NCBI RefSeq assembly: GCF_001431595.1
Contig: NZ_LDJO01000014.1
Span: 186,001-250,000, forward strand
Direction of reading: 5' to 3'
Length of the DNA stretch: 64,000 nt
Origin: Stenotrophomonas acidaminiphila
GTDB lineage: Bacteria > Pseudomonadota > Gammaproteobacteria > Xanthomonadales > Xanthomonadaceae
Below, piece after piece: positions 20,373 to 30,145 of the stretch; position 1 is the stretch's first letter; each line of letters opens with the position of its first letter. The translations under genes were made by a program, and so were the position numbers. Under the pieces are notes generated by a model that worked only from the letters and a program-made list of their open reading frames with translations, searched no databases and was not told the DNA's origin.

Positions 20373-23300
20373 ATGAATACCCTGCGCGATGCGATGAGCC
20401 ACGCGGCGCTGGGCTGGGTCAAGCCGGAGCTGGACGAGACCCTGCGCCAGGCGCGCAGCGAGATCGAATACTTCGTCGAGGATCCGGCCGACGCCAGCCG
20501 CATGCGCTTCTGCGCCGGCTACCTGCACCAGGTGCAGGGCACGCTGCGGATGGTCGAGCTGTATGCCCCGGCGATGGTGGCCGAGGAACTGGAGCTGCTG
20601 GCCGACGCCGTGCGCGATGGCGCCGTGCCGGACCGCGACGAGGCCTGCGCCACCCTGATGCGCGGCACCGTGCTGCTGCCCGATTACCTCGAACGCCTGC
20701 AGAACGGCCACCGCGACATTCCGATCGTGCTGCTGCCGCTGCTCAACGAGATCCGCGCCGCGCGCGCCGCCGAAGGCATCAACGAAGGCGTGCTGCTGGC
20801 GTTCGACCCGGAAGCGGGCAAGGCCAGCGAGGCCGAACTGGAGCATGCGCGCGGCAGCCTGCAGGGGCGCAACCGCGAGCTGCTGGATACGGTCGGCAAT
20901 GCGGTCAAGGAAGAACTGCTGCGCATCAAGGACGCGCTGGACCTGCACGTGCGCATGGGCGGGGCCACCGCCGACCTGCAGACCCAGGTCAACGAGCTGG
21001 GCGCGGTATCCGACACGCTGGGCGTGATGGGGCTGGGCGTGGCCCGCGGCGTGGTCGCGCAGCAGCGCGACGCGCTGCGCGAGGTGGTCGATGGCAGCCG
21101 TCCCATCGACGACAACCTGCTGCTGGACATCGCCGGGGCGCTGCTCTACGTCGATGCCTCGCTGGACGACCAGGTCGCTTATCTCGGCGCCGCCCTGGAG
21201 GGCGACGAGGACCCTGCCGCGCTGGAGACCCGGCGCACGGTCGAGGTGCTGGCCCACGAGGCAATCGCCAACTTCGCCGCCGCGCGCGAGGCCTTCGTCG
21301 CCTTCATCGAGACCAACTGGGACCATGCACGCCTGCAGGACGTGCCGCGCCTGCTTGACGAGGTGTCCGGCGCGCTGCGCATGCTCGACCTGCGGGTACC
21401 GGCGGACTACATGAACGGCATCCGCCAGTACATCGGCGTGGAGCTGATCGGGCGCAAACGCATCCCCGGCGGGCGCCAGCTGGACACGCTGGCCGATGCC
21501 ATGGCCAGCCTCGAGTACTACCTGGAAGCGCTGCGCGAGCGGCGTCCCGGTCGCGAGGAGATCCTCGACATCACCCGCAGCAGCCTGGAGGCGCTGCGCT
21601 ACTGGCCGGTACCCGCTGCAGGCCGGCACGAGGACGCATCCCCGGCGTTCACCATGGACGCCGCCCGCGAAGCGCCGGAGCCGGCATCCCCGGTCGTCGC
21701 CGCCCCGGCACCGTTCGAAGCGCCGCAGGCGCCGGTCGAGGCGCCCGCGCCATCCGCGCCGTCGGCACCCACGCCGCTGGTGTTCGGCGACGCCATCCAT
21801 GCGCCGCCGCCGTCGATTGCGCCGGCAGCGGCCGCCGAGCCGCCCGCATTGCCGTCGTGGAATACGGCCGACGGCTTCGGTGCCTTCGATCCTGTCGCTG
21901 CCGAAGGCGTGCCCGCCAACGCCGAGGCGGATTTCAACGTCGCCCCGCTGGACTTCTCTGCCGAGTCCGGCCTGGCGCTGGAGCCGTTCGCCGCCGGGTC
22001 CACCGGCGATGCGCGCGCGACCGATGCCGGTGCCCCGGCATTCCTCGGCATCGACGCAGGCGATGCCGTGCCGGAGGAATCCGTCGCACCGCTGTCCCTT
22101 GATGCAGCGGCGTTCGATTTCAGCGGCGACGAGCCGGCCGCCAAGACCGTGGCGGACCCGGCCGCAGCCGATGGCAGCAACGAAGCCGCCGCACCCGACC
22201 ATGAGATCGCGGCGTTCCTGGCCGAGCTGGACAAGGCCGCTGCCTCGTTCGATCCGCTCGCCATCGAGACCAGCGTGCCCGCGGCCCCCGTCGTGGACGC
22301 GCCGGTGGCATCGGCCATGGAGGCCGGCGAAGGCGTGGACGGCGGGTTCGACAATGATGCCGAGCAGATCGACCAGGACATCCGCGATGTGTTCATCGAG
22401 GAGTTCGACGAGGAGCTGCAGAACCTTGGCCGGCTGCTGCCGGCATGGCGCGCCGCGCCCGAGAGCATGGAGCGCCTGCGCCCCGTGCGGCGCGTGTTCC
22501 ATACGCTCAAGGGCAGCGGCCGGCTGGTCGGCGCGCGCATGCTGGGCGAGTTCAGCTGGAAGATCGAGAGCATGCTCAACCGCGTGCTCGATGGCAGCCG
22601 CCCGGCCAGCCCGGCGGTGGTCACGCTGGTGAGCCAGGCCTACGAGGTGCTGCCGCAGTTCAATGCCGCCCTGCGCGGCAACGGTCGCATCCATGCCGAC
22701 GTGGCGGGCATGCAGGACATCGCCGATCGCATTGCGGCTGGCGAGGAAGCCTTCCACGTCGCCGGTGCGCCTGGCGCCGCGGCCACGCCTCCGCTTGCAC
22801 CCGCAGCGCCCGCGCCCGCGGCCACCGGCGGTACGCCGGCTTCGGTGGACAGCGTGCTGCGCGAGATCCTGGAAGCCGAGGTCGGCCAGCACCTGGCCAC
22901 CGTCGAAGCGTGGCTGTCGCAGTCGCAGCCGCAGCCGCAACCGGTGAGCGAACAGCTGCTGCGCGCCGTGCACACCATGAGCGGCGCCTTCGCCATGACC
23001 GAGGTGCCCGAGATCACCGCGGTGACCGCGCCGGTCGAGTCGTTCGTCAAGCGCTCGCTTGCCAATGCCGTGGTGCCCAGTGCCGATGGCGTCGCCGCGC
23101 TCGGCGAGGCCGCCACTGCGGTGGCCACCACCATCACCGCACTGCAGGCCCCGTCGCCGTTGATCCCGTCGTTCGCGCCGCTGGCCGCACGCCTGCGTGA
23201 GCTGGCCGACGCCCTGCCGGAGGCGCCATGGCCGCCGCAGGCGCACGAGGACTTCGACGCCCCCGCCGACGCCATGCCGGTTGCCTCCACGCCGGATGCA

Positions 23301-26300
23301 GCCGCGGAGCCGGAGCCGCTGCCGGTGGCCGAGGAACTGGCCAGCATCAGCGACCTTTCCGCTTATTTCGATCCGGCGCTGCTGGAGGCCTCGTTCGCGG
23401 ATGTTCCCGCGCACGACGCCAATGCCCGCCAGGACGCGCCCGCCACTGCGGTCGACGAGACGGTTGCGCTGCAGGTCTTCGAGTGGCCGGAGGAAGATGC
23501 CGGCGCAGGCGAGGCGGAAGCCACGACTGCCGCCGCAACCGGGACCGACTCCGGGTTCTCCAGTGCGCTGCAGGACGAGGCGGCAACCGGACCGGTGCAG
23601 GACGACACGGTCGATGACGCCGGCATTTCGCTGCCGCTCGATGACGTGGAGCAGGAAATCCAGATAAGCGCCGACTTCGTGTCGGAGCCGGTGCTGGACG
23701 CCACTCCGATTGTTTTCGAGTCGATCGAGCCGAACGAGCCGAACGAGCCGATGCAGGCGACGCCGCCCGCGGGCGGGATCGACGCCGTTGCGACCGATGC
23801 GGAACTCGCCTCCGTGCAAGCGGCGACGGACGGCACCTTCGCAGTGCAGGACGAAGCGCACCACGACGACACCGTCGCCGGGTCTGATGCCGCTGCCGCG
23901 GCGCCGATCGAGATCGAACAGGAGATGGCCGCCATGCCGACGCCGTCGCTGGATGCCGTCGAGCCGGTGGAGCCGCCGACCGGGCAGGGCGAGGCTGCGG
24001 CCGACGCCGTGCCGGCGGAGACCGTCCTCGAGGCCGGAATCGAAACCGAAGCTGCGAGCGAAGCCGAGGCAGAAGCCGAACCCGGACCCGAACCAGAAGT
24101 CGAAGCGCAGGCAGGAGTGGAAGCGGAAGCCGAGGCCGAGGTACCGGTCGAGCTGGCGCCGCTGACGCCGCCGGTGCAGGAGGCCGAGTCGCCTGCGGTC
24201 GCCGCGGAAGCGGCGGCATTCGATGCCGGCCCGCTCGACTTCGACGACCTTGACCGCGAACTGGTCGATATCTTCGTCGAGGAAGGCAAGGACCTGCTCG
24301 ACCATTGCGACCGTCTCATCAGCGAGCTGCGCTCGGCGCCGGAAGACCGCGAACTGCTGGCCGGGCTGCAGCGCGACCTGCATACGCTCAAGGGCGGTGC
24401 GCGGATGGCCGGCATCAACGCCATCGGCGACCTCGGCCACGGCATCGAGTCGCTGCTGGAAGCGGTGGCGGCCAGCCGTACCGAGATCGGCCGCGGCGAT
24501 GTGCAGTTGCTCGAGCGCGGCTTCGACCGCCTGCACCAATTGCTGATCCGCACCGGCGCACACCGCGCGGTGCAGATGCCGGTCGATCTCATCGAGGCGT
24601 TCGAGGCGCGTACCGCCGGTGGCGAAGCGCTGGAAGCGGCCGCGCCGATGGACGCCGTGCCGCAGTCGCCGCAGGCCGTTGCAGCGACCCCCGTCGAGGT
24701 GCTCGAGGCTGCGGCTGAACCGGAATGGCAGGCGGCGAGCGCCGCAGCCGATCCGGCAGCGCCGTCGCCGGCCGATGCCGCAGGCGATGTGGCGCCGGAC
24801 AGCGAAGCCGTTGCCGAAGTTGAAGTCGTCACCGAAGTCCAAATCGAAGTCGGCGCCGACGTCGACGCCGACGTCGTTGCAGCGCCGGAGACCGCGGGCG
24901 AATCCCGGCCGCTGCCTGCCGCGGCCATCGCCAGCGAACCGCTGTCGCCGCCCGTGGTCGAGGCCCAGGCCGTGGACGAGGAGGGGACGACCCGCACCCA
25001 GGAACAGGTGCGTGTGCGCGCCGACCTGCTCGACCGCCTGGTCAACCACGCCGGCGAGGTCGCGATCTACCGCTCGCGCCTGGAGCAGCAGTTGGGCGCG
25101 TTCCGCAGCGCCATGGGCGAGCTGGACCGCACCAACGCCCGCCTGCGCGACCAGCTGCGCCGCCTGGACCTGGAAACCGAGGCGCAGATCGTCGCCCGTT
25201 ACCGTCGCGAGCAGGAGCAGGCCGACCAGGCGTTCGATCCGCTGGAGCTGGACCGCTTCTCGACCCTGCAGCAGCTCAGCCGCGCGCTGAACGAATCGGC
25301 GGCCGACCTGGGTGGCCTGCAGGGCGTGCTCGACGACCTGTCGCGCAACTACGACGCCCTGCTGCAGCAGCAGTCGCGCGTCAGCTCGGAACTGCAGGAC
25401 GGCCTGATGCGCGCGCGCATGGTGCCGTTCGATGGCCTGGTGCCGCGCCTGCGTCGCGTGGTGCGGCAGGCCGCGCAGGACATCGGCAAGCAGGTGCACC
25501 TGAACCTGGAAGGCACCCACGGCGAACTCGACCGCAACGTGCTCGACCGCATGGTCGCGCCGCTGGAGCACATGCTGCGCAACTCCGTGGCCCATGGCCT
25601 GGAAACGCCGGAGCAGCGCCTGGCCGCCGGCAAGCCGGAAGAGGGCGCCATCACCCTGCGCCTGCGCCGCGAAGGTTCGGAAATCGTGCTGGAAGTGGCC
25701 GACGACGGCGCCGGCCTGGACCGCGAGGCGATCCGTCGCCGCGGCGAGCAGCGTGGCCTGATCCAGCCCGGCGAGCAGGTGGAAGACGCGCGCCTGGACA
25801 ACCTCATCTTCGCCTCCGGTTTCAGCACCAGCGAGCAGGTCAGCCAGCTCGCCGGCCGCGGCGTGGGCATGGACGTGGTACGCAACGAGGTGCGCCAGCT
25901 CGGTGGCTCGGTGGACATCCACTCGGTACGCGGCGAAGGCGTCACCTTCACCCTGCGCCTGCCGCAGACCCTGGCCGTCACCCAGGCCGTGTTCGTGCGC
26001 ATCGGCGAAACCACTTTCGCGGTGCCGGTGGCATCGGTCAGCGGTATCGGCCGCATCGCCCGCGAGCGTTTCGAGTCGGGCCAGGGCGGTTACCACTACA
26101 ACGGCGAGGACTTCGCGCTGCACGATCTCGGTACGCTGGTCGGGCAGGCCGCGGCCAAGGCCGAAGGCCAGCCGCAGATCCCGCTGCTGCTGGTGCGCGC
26201 CGGCGACCTGCGCGCTGCCGTGGCGATCGACCAGGTGCTGGGCAACCGCGAAATCGTGGTCAAGCCGGTGGGCCTGCAGATCGCCTCGGTTCCGGGCATC

Positions 26301-26807
26301 TACGGTGCCACCATCACCGGCGAAGGCAATGTCGTGGTGATCCTGGACGTCGCGCCGCTGGTGCGTCGCCACCTGTCGCAGCCGCAGCAGCCGGTGGAAG
26401 TGGCCACGGTCGGCCAGCAGCGCCATGTGCCGCTGGTGATGGTGGTGGACGACTCGCTGACCATGCGCAAGGTCACCGGCCGCGTGCTGGAGCGCCACAA
26501 CTTCGAAGTGGTGGCCGCGCGCGATGGCGTCGAGGCACTGGAACGACTCGAAGAGCGCGTGCCGGACCTGATGTTGCTGGACATCGAAATGCCGCGCATG
26601 GATGGCTACGAGCTGGCCACCGCGATGCGCGCAGACCCGCGTTACAAGGAAGTGCCGATCGTGATGATCACCTCGCGCAGTGGCGACAAGCACCGCCAGC
26701 GCGCATTCGAGATCGGCGTGCAGCGCTATCTCGGCAAGCCGTACCAGGAGCTGGATCTGATGCGTAATGTCTACGACCTGCTGGGGATCGCCCGTGTCCG
26801 CGAGTGA
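20373..26807 (+). CDS. chpA: ChpA/PilL, multi-phosphotransfer hybrid histidine kinase
   Basis: 2144-aa kinase. An N-terminal HPt/FimL-like region has YLHQVQG (H52). Clear HPt modules follow at H710 (HTLKGS), H867 (HTMSGA) and H1337 (HTLKGG), separated by Ala/Pro/Glu-rich linkers (about 430-660, 980-1290 and 1430-1540). Then come the CheA-like dimerisation, ATPase (N1737 in HMLRNSVAHGLE; DDGAGLD; GRGVGMDVV), CheW-like (about 1869-2005) and receiver domains (D2070 in LMLLDIEMPRMDG). It phosphorylates PilG and PilH. Pseudomonas ChpA is about 2470 aa with more phosphotransfer modules, so this version is trimmed. Start ATG 20373 follows GGGAGG. It overlaps chpB by 14 nt. Confidence 0.95.
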   Translation: MNTLRDAMSHAALGWVKPELDETLRQARSEIEYFVEDPADASRMRFCAGYLHQVQGTLRMVELYAPAMVAEELELLADAVRDGAVPDRDEACATLMRGTVLLPDYLERLQNGHRDIPIVLLPLLNEIRAARAAEGINEGVLLAFDPEAGKASEAELEHARGSLQGRNRELLDTVGNAVKEELLRIKDALDLHVRMGGATADLQTQVNELGAVSDTLGVMGLGVARGVVAQQRDALREVVDGSRPIDDNLLLDIAGALLYVDASLDDQVAYLGAALEGDEDPAALETRRTVEVLAHEAIANFAAAREAFVAFIETNWDHARLQDVPRLLDEVSGALRMLDLRVPADYMNGIRQYIGVELIGRKRIPGGRQLDTLADAMASLEYYLEALRERRPGREEILDITRSSLEALRYWPVPAAGRHEDASPAFTMDAAREAPEPASPVVAAPAPFEAPQAPVEAPAPSAPSAPTPLVFGDAIHAPPPSIAPAAAAEPPALPSWNTADGFGAFDPVAAEGVPANAEADFNVAPLDFSAESGLALEPFAAGSTGDARATDAGAPAFLGIDAGDAVPEESVAPLSLDAAAFDFSGDEPAAKTVADPAAADGSNEAAAPDHEIAAFLAELDKAAASFDPLAIETSVPAAPVVDAPVASAMEAGEGVDGGFDNDAEQIDQDIRDVFIEEFDEELQNLGRLLPAWRAAPESMERLRPVRRVFHTLKGSGRLVGARMLGEFSWKIESMLNRVLDGSRPASPAVVTLVSQAYEVLPQFNAALRGNGRIHADVAGMQDIADRIAAGEEAFHVAGAPGAAATPPLAPAAPAPAATGGTPASVDSVLREILEAEVGQHLATVEAWLSQSQPQPQPVSEQLLRAVHTMSGAFAMTEVPEITAVTAPVESFVKRSLANAVVPSADGVAALGEAATAVATTITALQAPSPLIPSFAPLAARLRELADALPEAPWPPQAHEDFDAPADAMPVASTPDAAAEPEPLPVAEELASISDLSAYFDPALLEASFADVPAHDANARQDAPATAVDETVALQVFEWPEEDAGAGEAEATTAAATGTDSGFSSALQDEAATGPVQDDTVDDAGISLPLDDVEQEIQISADFVSEPVLDATPIVFESIEPNEPNEPMQATPPAGGIDAVATDAELASVQAATDGTFAVQDEAHHDDTVAGSDAAAAAPIEIEQEMAAMPTPSLDAVEPVEPPTGQGEAAADAVPAETVLEAGIETEAASEAEAEAEPGPEPEVEAQAGVEAEAEAEVPVELAPLTPPVQEAESPAVAAEAAAFDAGPLDFDDLDRELVDIFVEEGKDLLDHCDRLISELRSAPEDRELLAGLQRDLHTLKGGARMAGINAIGDLGHGIESLLEAVAASRTEIGRGDVQLLERGFDRLHQLLIRTGAHRAVQMPVDLIEAFEARTAGGEALEAAAPMDAVPQSPQAVAATPVEVLEAAAEPEWQAASAAADPAAPSPADAAGDVAPDSEAVAEVEVVTEVQIEVGADVDADVVAAPETAGESRPLPAAAIASEPLSPPVVEAQAVDEEGTTRTQEQVRVRADLLDRLVNHAGEVAIYRSRLEQQLGAFRSAMGELDRTNARLRDQLRRLDLETEAQIVARYRREQEQADQAFDPLELDRFSTLQQLSRALNESAADLGGLQGVLDDLSRNYDALLQQQSRVSSELQDGLMRARMVPFDGLVPRLRRVVRQAAQDIGKQVHLNLEGTHGELDRNVLDRMVAPLEHMLRNSVAHGLETPEQRLAAGKPEEGAITLRLRREGSEIVLEVADDGAGLDREAIRRRGEQRGLIQPGEQVEDARLDNLIFASGFSTSEQVSQLAGRGVGMDVVRNEVRQLGGSVDIHSVRGEGVTFTLRLPQTLAVTQAVFVRIGETTFAVPVASVSGIGRIARERFESGQGGYHYNGEDFALHDLGTLVGQAAAKAEGQPQIPLLLVRAGDLRAAVAIDQVLGNREIVVKPVGLQIASVPGIYGATITGEGNVVVILDVAPLVRRHLSQPQQPVEVATVGQQRHVPLVMVVDDSLTMRKVTGRVLERHNFEVVAARDGVEALERLEERVPDLMLLDIEMPRMDGYELATAMRADPRYKEVPIVMITSRSGDKHRQRAFEIGVQRYLGKPYQELDLMRNVYDLLGIARVRE

Positions 26808-28146
26808 CCGCTCCACCGCCAGGCCCGTGGCCCTGCTGGCGCGGCCCGGCGTGGCCCGCGACCGGCTGAGGGAAGCCGTGCTCGCCGCCGGCGGCGCACT
26901 GGTCCTGGAAGAGGACCCGGGCGCGCTGGACCCGGCCGTGTTGCAGGCGGTGGGGCCGGCGATGGTGCTGGTGGCGCTCGAACCCGCGCTCGAAGACGCG
27001 CTGGAGCGCCTTGCCCCGGCCCTGGAGGCGCCGCAGCTGGAGCTGATGTTCGAGGAAGCCGAACTGGCCGCGCGCCGCGAAGGCTGGGATGCGCAGCGTT
27101 GGACGCGCCACCTTGCCGCCAAGCTGCAGGGCCACGACCAGGTGTTGCCGCCCGGGCAGGAAGACGAAGCCTTGCCGCTGCCCGAGCCGGGCATGCCCGA
27201 GCGCCCGGCCGAGCGCCATGCCGACGCACCGCTGCAGTTCCATGTCGAGGAAGCGGCGCAGCACCTGGACGAAGTTCCGGTCGACACGCTCTATGCGCCG
27301 CCGCCGGCTGGCCACGAGCGTCCCGAGGTGCTGAGCTTCGAGGAACTGATGGCGATGGCGCCGGCCAGGGCCGAACCTGCAACCGGGCCGGCCGTGCCGC
27401 CCGAGCTGCCACCGCTGGAGGATGCCCCGGCGCCGGCCGCCGCTGGCAACCCCACCCTGCCCGGCAGTTTCCATGAATGGTCGCTGCTCGACGACGATGC
27501 CTATGTCGCGCCCGCTGCGGCCGTCCCGCCGGCCGTGGCCGTCGCCCCGGCGCAGATCGAAGCCGCGGACGCGATCGACACCGGCGCGCTGTCGCTGGTC
27601 GCGCTGGAAGCCGACGCCGGGGCCGCCGCGCAGGGCGCGGTGCTGCTGCTGGCCGGCATCGGCGGGCCGGACGCGGTGCGGCGCCTGCTGGGCGCGCTGC
27701 CGGACGATTTCCCGCTGCCGGTCCTGGTGCAGATGCGCCTGGACGGTGGTCGCTACGCCAACCTGGTCAAGCAGATGTCGCGCGTCGCCGTGTTGCCGGT
27801 CGGCCTGGCCGAAGCCGGGCAGGCGCTGGAAGCCAGCAATGTCTACGTGCTGCAGGACGGTGTCGGGGTGACCGCGCAGGCCGGTGGGCTGCGCTTCGCC
27901 GATGGAACGGCGCCGGTGCTGCAGGCGTTGGCGGCGGATCGCTCGGCGGTGGTGATGCTCAGTGGCGCCGACCCGTCGCTGGTGCCGGAGGCGCTGGCAT
28001 TCGCCGAGCGCGGAGGCTGGGTGGCGGGACAGAGCGGCGATGGCTGCTACGACCCGGAAGCCGCCAGCCAGCTGGCCGTGGCCGGGCATCCGGCCGGGCC
28101 GCCGGAGTACCTCGCCGGCGAGCTGGTCCAGCGCAGCTACGGCTGA
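26794..28146 (+). CDS. chpB: ChpB-like, CheB-related protein with lost active-site residues
   Basis: 450 aa, GTG start at 26794 inside the chpA end. Residues 1-250 are Pro/Ala/Glu-rich with no clear receiver domain. The C-terminal region from about 275 aligns with the CheB methylesterase domain: LLLAGIGGPDAVRRLLGALP for the usual GASTGG start and VLVQMRLDGG for the TQHM segment. The nucleophilic Ser is replaced by Gly and the catalytic His by Met, while the ML(S/T)G...D region (VVMLSGADP) remains. A working esterase is therefore unlikely; it may bind PilJ or ChpA instead. Position between chpA and chpC supports the identity. Confidence 0.8.
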   Translation: MSASDRSTARPVALLARPGVARDRLREAVLAAGGALVLEEDPGALDPAVLQAVGPAMVLVALEPALEDALERLAPALEAPQLELMFEEAELAARREGWDAQRWTRHLAAKLQGHDQVLPPGQEDEALPLPEPGMPERPAERHADAPLQFHVEEAAQHLDEVPVDTLYAPPPAGHERPEVLSFEELMAMAPARAEPATGPAVPPELPPLEDAPAPAAAGNPTLPGSFHEWSLLDDDAYVAPAAAVPPAVAVAPAQIEAADAIDTGALSLVALEADAGAAAQGAVLLLAGIGGPDAVRRLLGALPDDFPLPVLVQMRLDGGRYANLVKQMSRVAVLPVGLAEAGQALEASNVYVLQDGVGVTAQAGGLRFADGTAPVLQALAADRSAVVMLSGADPSLVPEALAFAERGGWVAGQSGDGCYDPEAASQLAVAGHPAGPPEYLAGELVQRSYG

Positions 28147-28171
28147 GCCGCACACGATCAAGGAACCGACC

Positions 28172-28642
28172 ATGAGTTATGCAAGCAACGACGAAGTCCG
28201 CGGCGTCCTGATCCAGGCGGGCGCCGAGCGCGTGCTGCTGCCCAATGCCACCGTCGCCGAGATGATGTCGCGGGTGGCGGTGCAGCCCATCGAGGGCGCA
28301 CCCGACTGGCTGGCCGGCTACATTGCCTGGCAGGGCTGGGAGGTGCCGCTGCTGTCCTATGCCCGTTTCAACGGCGGCGACGAGCCGGTCTCCGCCAGCA
28401 ACAAGGTGGTGGTGCTCAAGGCGCTGGGCGGCAACCCGGAGATGCCGTACTTCGCGCTGCTGACCCAGTCCTTCCCGCAGCTGATCGCGGTGCCGCGCGA
28501 TGGCCTGCTGGCCGACGCCTCCGAGGAAAGCCTGCCGCAGGGCGTGCACATGCGCGTGTTGCTGGGCGAACAGAGCGCGCTGCTGCCGGACCTGGACGCG
28601 ATCGAAAGCGCGGTGGTCGCCGCACTGGCGGCGGCGGCCTGA
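28172..28642 (+). CDS. chpC: ChpC, CheW-like protein of the Pil-Chp system
   Basis: 156-aa CheW-type protein (MSYASNDEVRGVLIQAG, then VLLPNATVAEMMSRVAVQP and GAPDWLAGYIAWQGWEVPL). In Pseudomonas ChpC is a second adaptor and may couple other receptors to ChpA. Ribosome site AAGGA is 9 nt before the ATG. Last gene of the cluster; it is convergent with rsmE. Confidence 0.88.
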   Translation: MSYASNDEVRGVLIQAGAERVLLPNATVAEMMSRVAVQPIEGAPDWLAGYIAWQGWEVPLLSYARFNGGDEPVSASNKVVVLKALGGNPEMPYFALLTQSFPQLIAVPRDGLLADASEESLPQGVHMRVLLGEQSALLPDLDAIESAVVAALAAAA

Positions 28643-28737
28643 GCCACGCCCGGCTGTCGGCCGGGTTCCACGACACATGTTCCGCAGAGCCGCCGGGGGA
28701 TCGCCGCCGACGGCCACCGCCGTGCCCGTGGCGGTCG

Positions 28738-29472
28738 CTACAGGTCGCCCAGTCGTGCCTGCAGTGCCGCGATCGCGGCCAGGCCAGCGGTCTCGGTGCG
28801 CAGGATGCGCGGCCCCAGTTGCAACCCCTGGAAGCCGGCATCGGCCAGTTGCTGGCGGTCGCGCGGCGACCAGCCACCTTCCGGACCGATGGCGATCACC
28901 ACGCCGCCGGCTGGTGCGGACGGCAGCGCGGACAGGCGGTGCTCGCCCAGGGGATCCAGGGTCAGGCGCAGGCTCTGCGCCGGCAACGCTGCCGCCGCCG
29001 CGGCCAGCGCCTGCGGGGGCGACAGCGCCGGAATGCGGGCGCGGCCGGACTGGCCGCAGGCCGCACCGACCACGCTGCGCCAGTGTGCGAGGCGCTTCTC
29101 GGCGCGTGCGGCATCGAGCTTCACTTCGGTGCGCTCGGCGTTCACCGGCACGATGGCGGTCACGCCCAGCTCGGTGGCCTTCTGCAGGATCAGGTCCATC
29201 TTCTCGCCGCGGGCGATGCCCTGCAGCAGGGTGATGGCCAGCGGCGATTCGTTGTCCAGTGCGCGTGCGGCGTCGATGCGTACCTGCACCTCGCGCTTGC
29301 CCACCGCCAGCAGCGTCGCCGTGTAGTCGCTGCCGTCGCCGTTGAACAGCACGCAGGCATCGCCCTCGCGCAGGCGCATCACCCGTACCAGGTGGTTGGC
29401 GGCCTCCTCGGGCAGCGCCAGGGTCTGTCCGGGCTGCAGCGGCAGTGCGACGGGGCAGCGGGTCAGGCGCAT
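28738..29472 (-). CDS. rsmE: 16S rRNA (uracil1498-N3)-methyltransferase RsmE
   Basis: 244-aa SPOUT methyltransferase for U1498 of 16S rRNA. PUA-like N-terminus (MRLTRCPVALPLQPGQ), then GIARGEKMDLILQKATELG and the knot motifs IAIGPEGGWSPRD and LGPRILRTETAG that bind SAM. Start 29472 (ATG, GGAG upstream) is preferred to an upstream in-frame TTG. Divergent from nudE. Confidence 0.95.
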   Translation of the reverse strand: MRLTRCPVALPLQPGQTLALPEEAANHLVRVMRLREGDACVLFNGDGSDYTATLLAVGKREVQVRIDAARALDNESPLAITLLQGIARGEKMDLILQKATELGVTAIVPVNAERTEVKLDAARAEKRLAHWRSVVGAACGQSGRARIPALSPPQALAAAAAALPAQSLRLTLDPLGEHRLSALPSAPAGGVVIAIGPEGGWSPRDRQQLADAGFQGLQLGPRILRTETAGLAAIAALQARLGDL

Positions 29473-29596
29473 GCGCGGCTCCGGCAAGGCGGGTTCAACG
29501 GCGCGACGGCGGGGTCTGCTAGCATTTCGGGCTCATGGAAACGTATCTGCCAGTGCGCATTCTAGCGATCCGCCCGTCCTCCGCCCGGGGGCGTGC

Positions 29597-30145
29597 ATGA
29601 GCCGCCCGCTTCCGCTCATCCATCACGTGCGCGGCGAGGACATCGGCCCGTTCCACCAGGAACACCTGGACCTGGAGTTCTCCAACGGCGAGCGCCGGCA
29701 TTTCCAGCGGCTGGTCAGTCGTGGCCATGGGGCGGTCGTGGTGGTGCCGATGCTGGACGAGGACACCGTGCTGCTGGTGCGTGAATACGCCGCCGGCCTG
29801 CACCGCTACGAACTGGGGCTGGTGAAGGGCCGCATCGATGCCGGCGAGACGCCGGAACAGGCCGCCGACCGCGAGCTCAAGGAAGAAGCCGGCCATGGTG
29901 CCCGCCGTATCGACGTGCTGCGCACGCTGACCCTGGCGCCGACCTACATGAGCCACCAGTCGTGGCTGGTGCTGGCGCGCGATCTCTACCCCAAGCGCCT
30001 TGCCGGCGACGAACCCGAGGAGCTGGAAGTGGTGCCCTGGAAACTGGCTGACCTGGACGCGCTGATGCTGCGCGAGGATTTTTCCGAGGGGCGCTCGCTG
30101 GCGGCCTTGTTCATTGCCCGCGAATGGCTGGGGAAGACGCGATGA
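29597..30145 (+). CDS. nudE: NudE-like ADP-compound pyrophosphatase
   Basis: 182-aa Nudix hydrolase with a full Nudix box starting GRIDAGETPEQAADRELKEE. The size and the LVKGRIDAGETP setting match NudE, which hydrolyses ADP-ribose, NADH and Ap3A. First gene of an overlapping run with cysQ, mazG and ynfA; its stop overlaps the cysQ ATG (ATGA). No strong ribosome site before the ATG at 29597. Confidence 0.9.
   Translation: MSRPLPLIHHVRGEDIGPFHQEHLDLEFSNGERRHFQRLVSRGHGAVVVVPMLDEDTVLLVREYAAGLHRYELGLVKGRIDAGETPEQAADRELKEEAGHGARRIDVLRTLTLAPTYMSHQSWLVLARDLYPKRLAGDEPEELEVVPWKLADLDALMLREDFSEGRSLAALFIAREWLGKTR

Noticed and set aside
20313-27287. A 2324-codon open frame on the minus strand across chpA
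   Set aside because: It is a shadow of the GC-biased codon use of chpA on the plus strand. It has no domain, no ribosome site and an unlikely composition.
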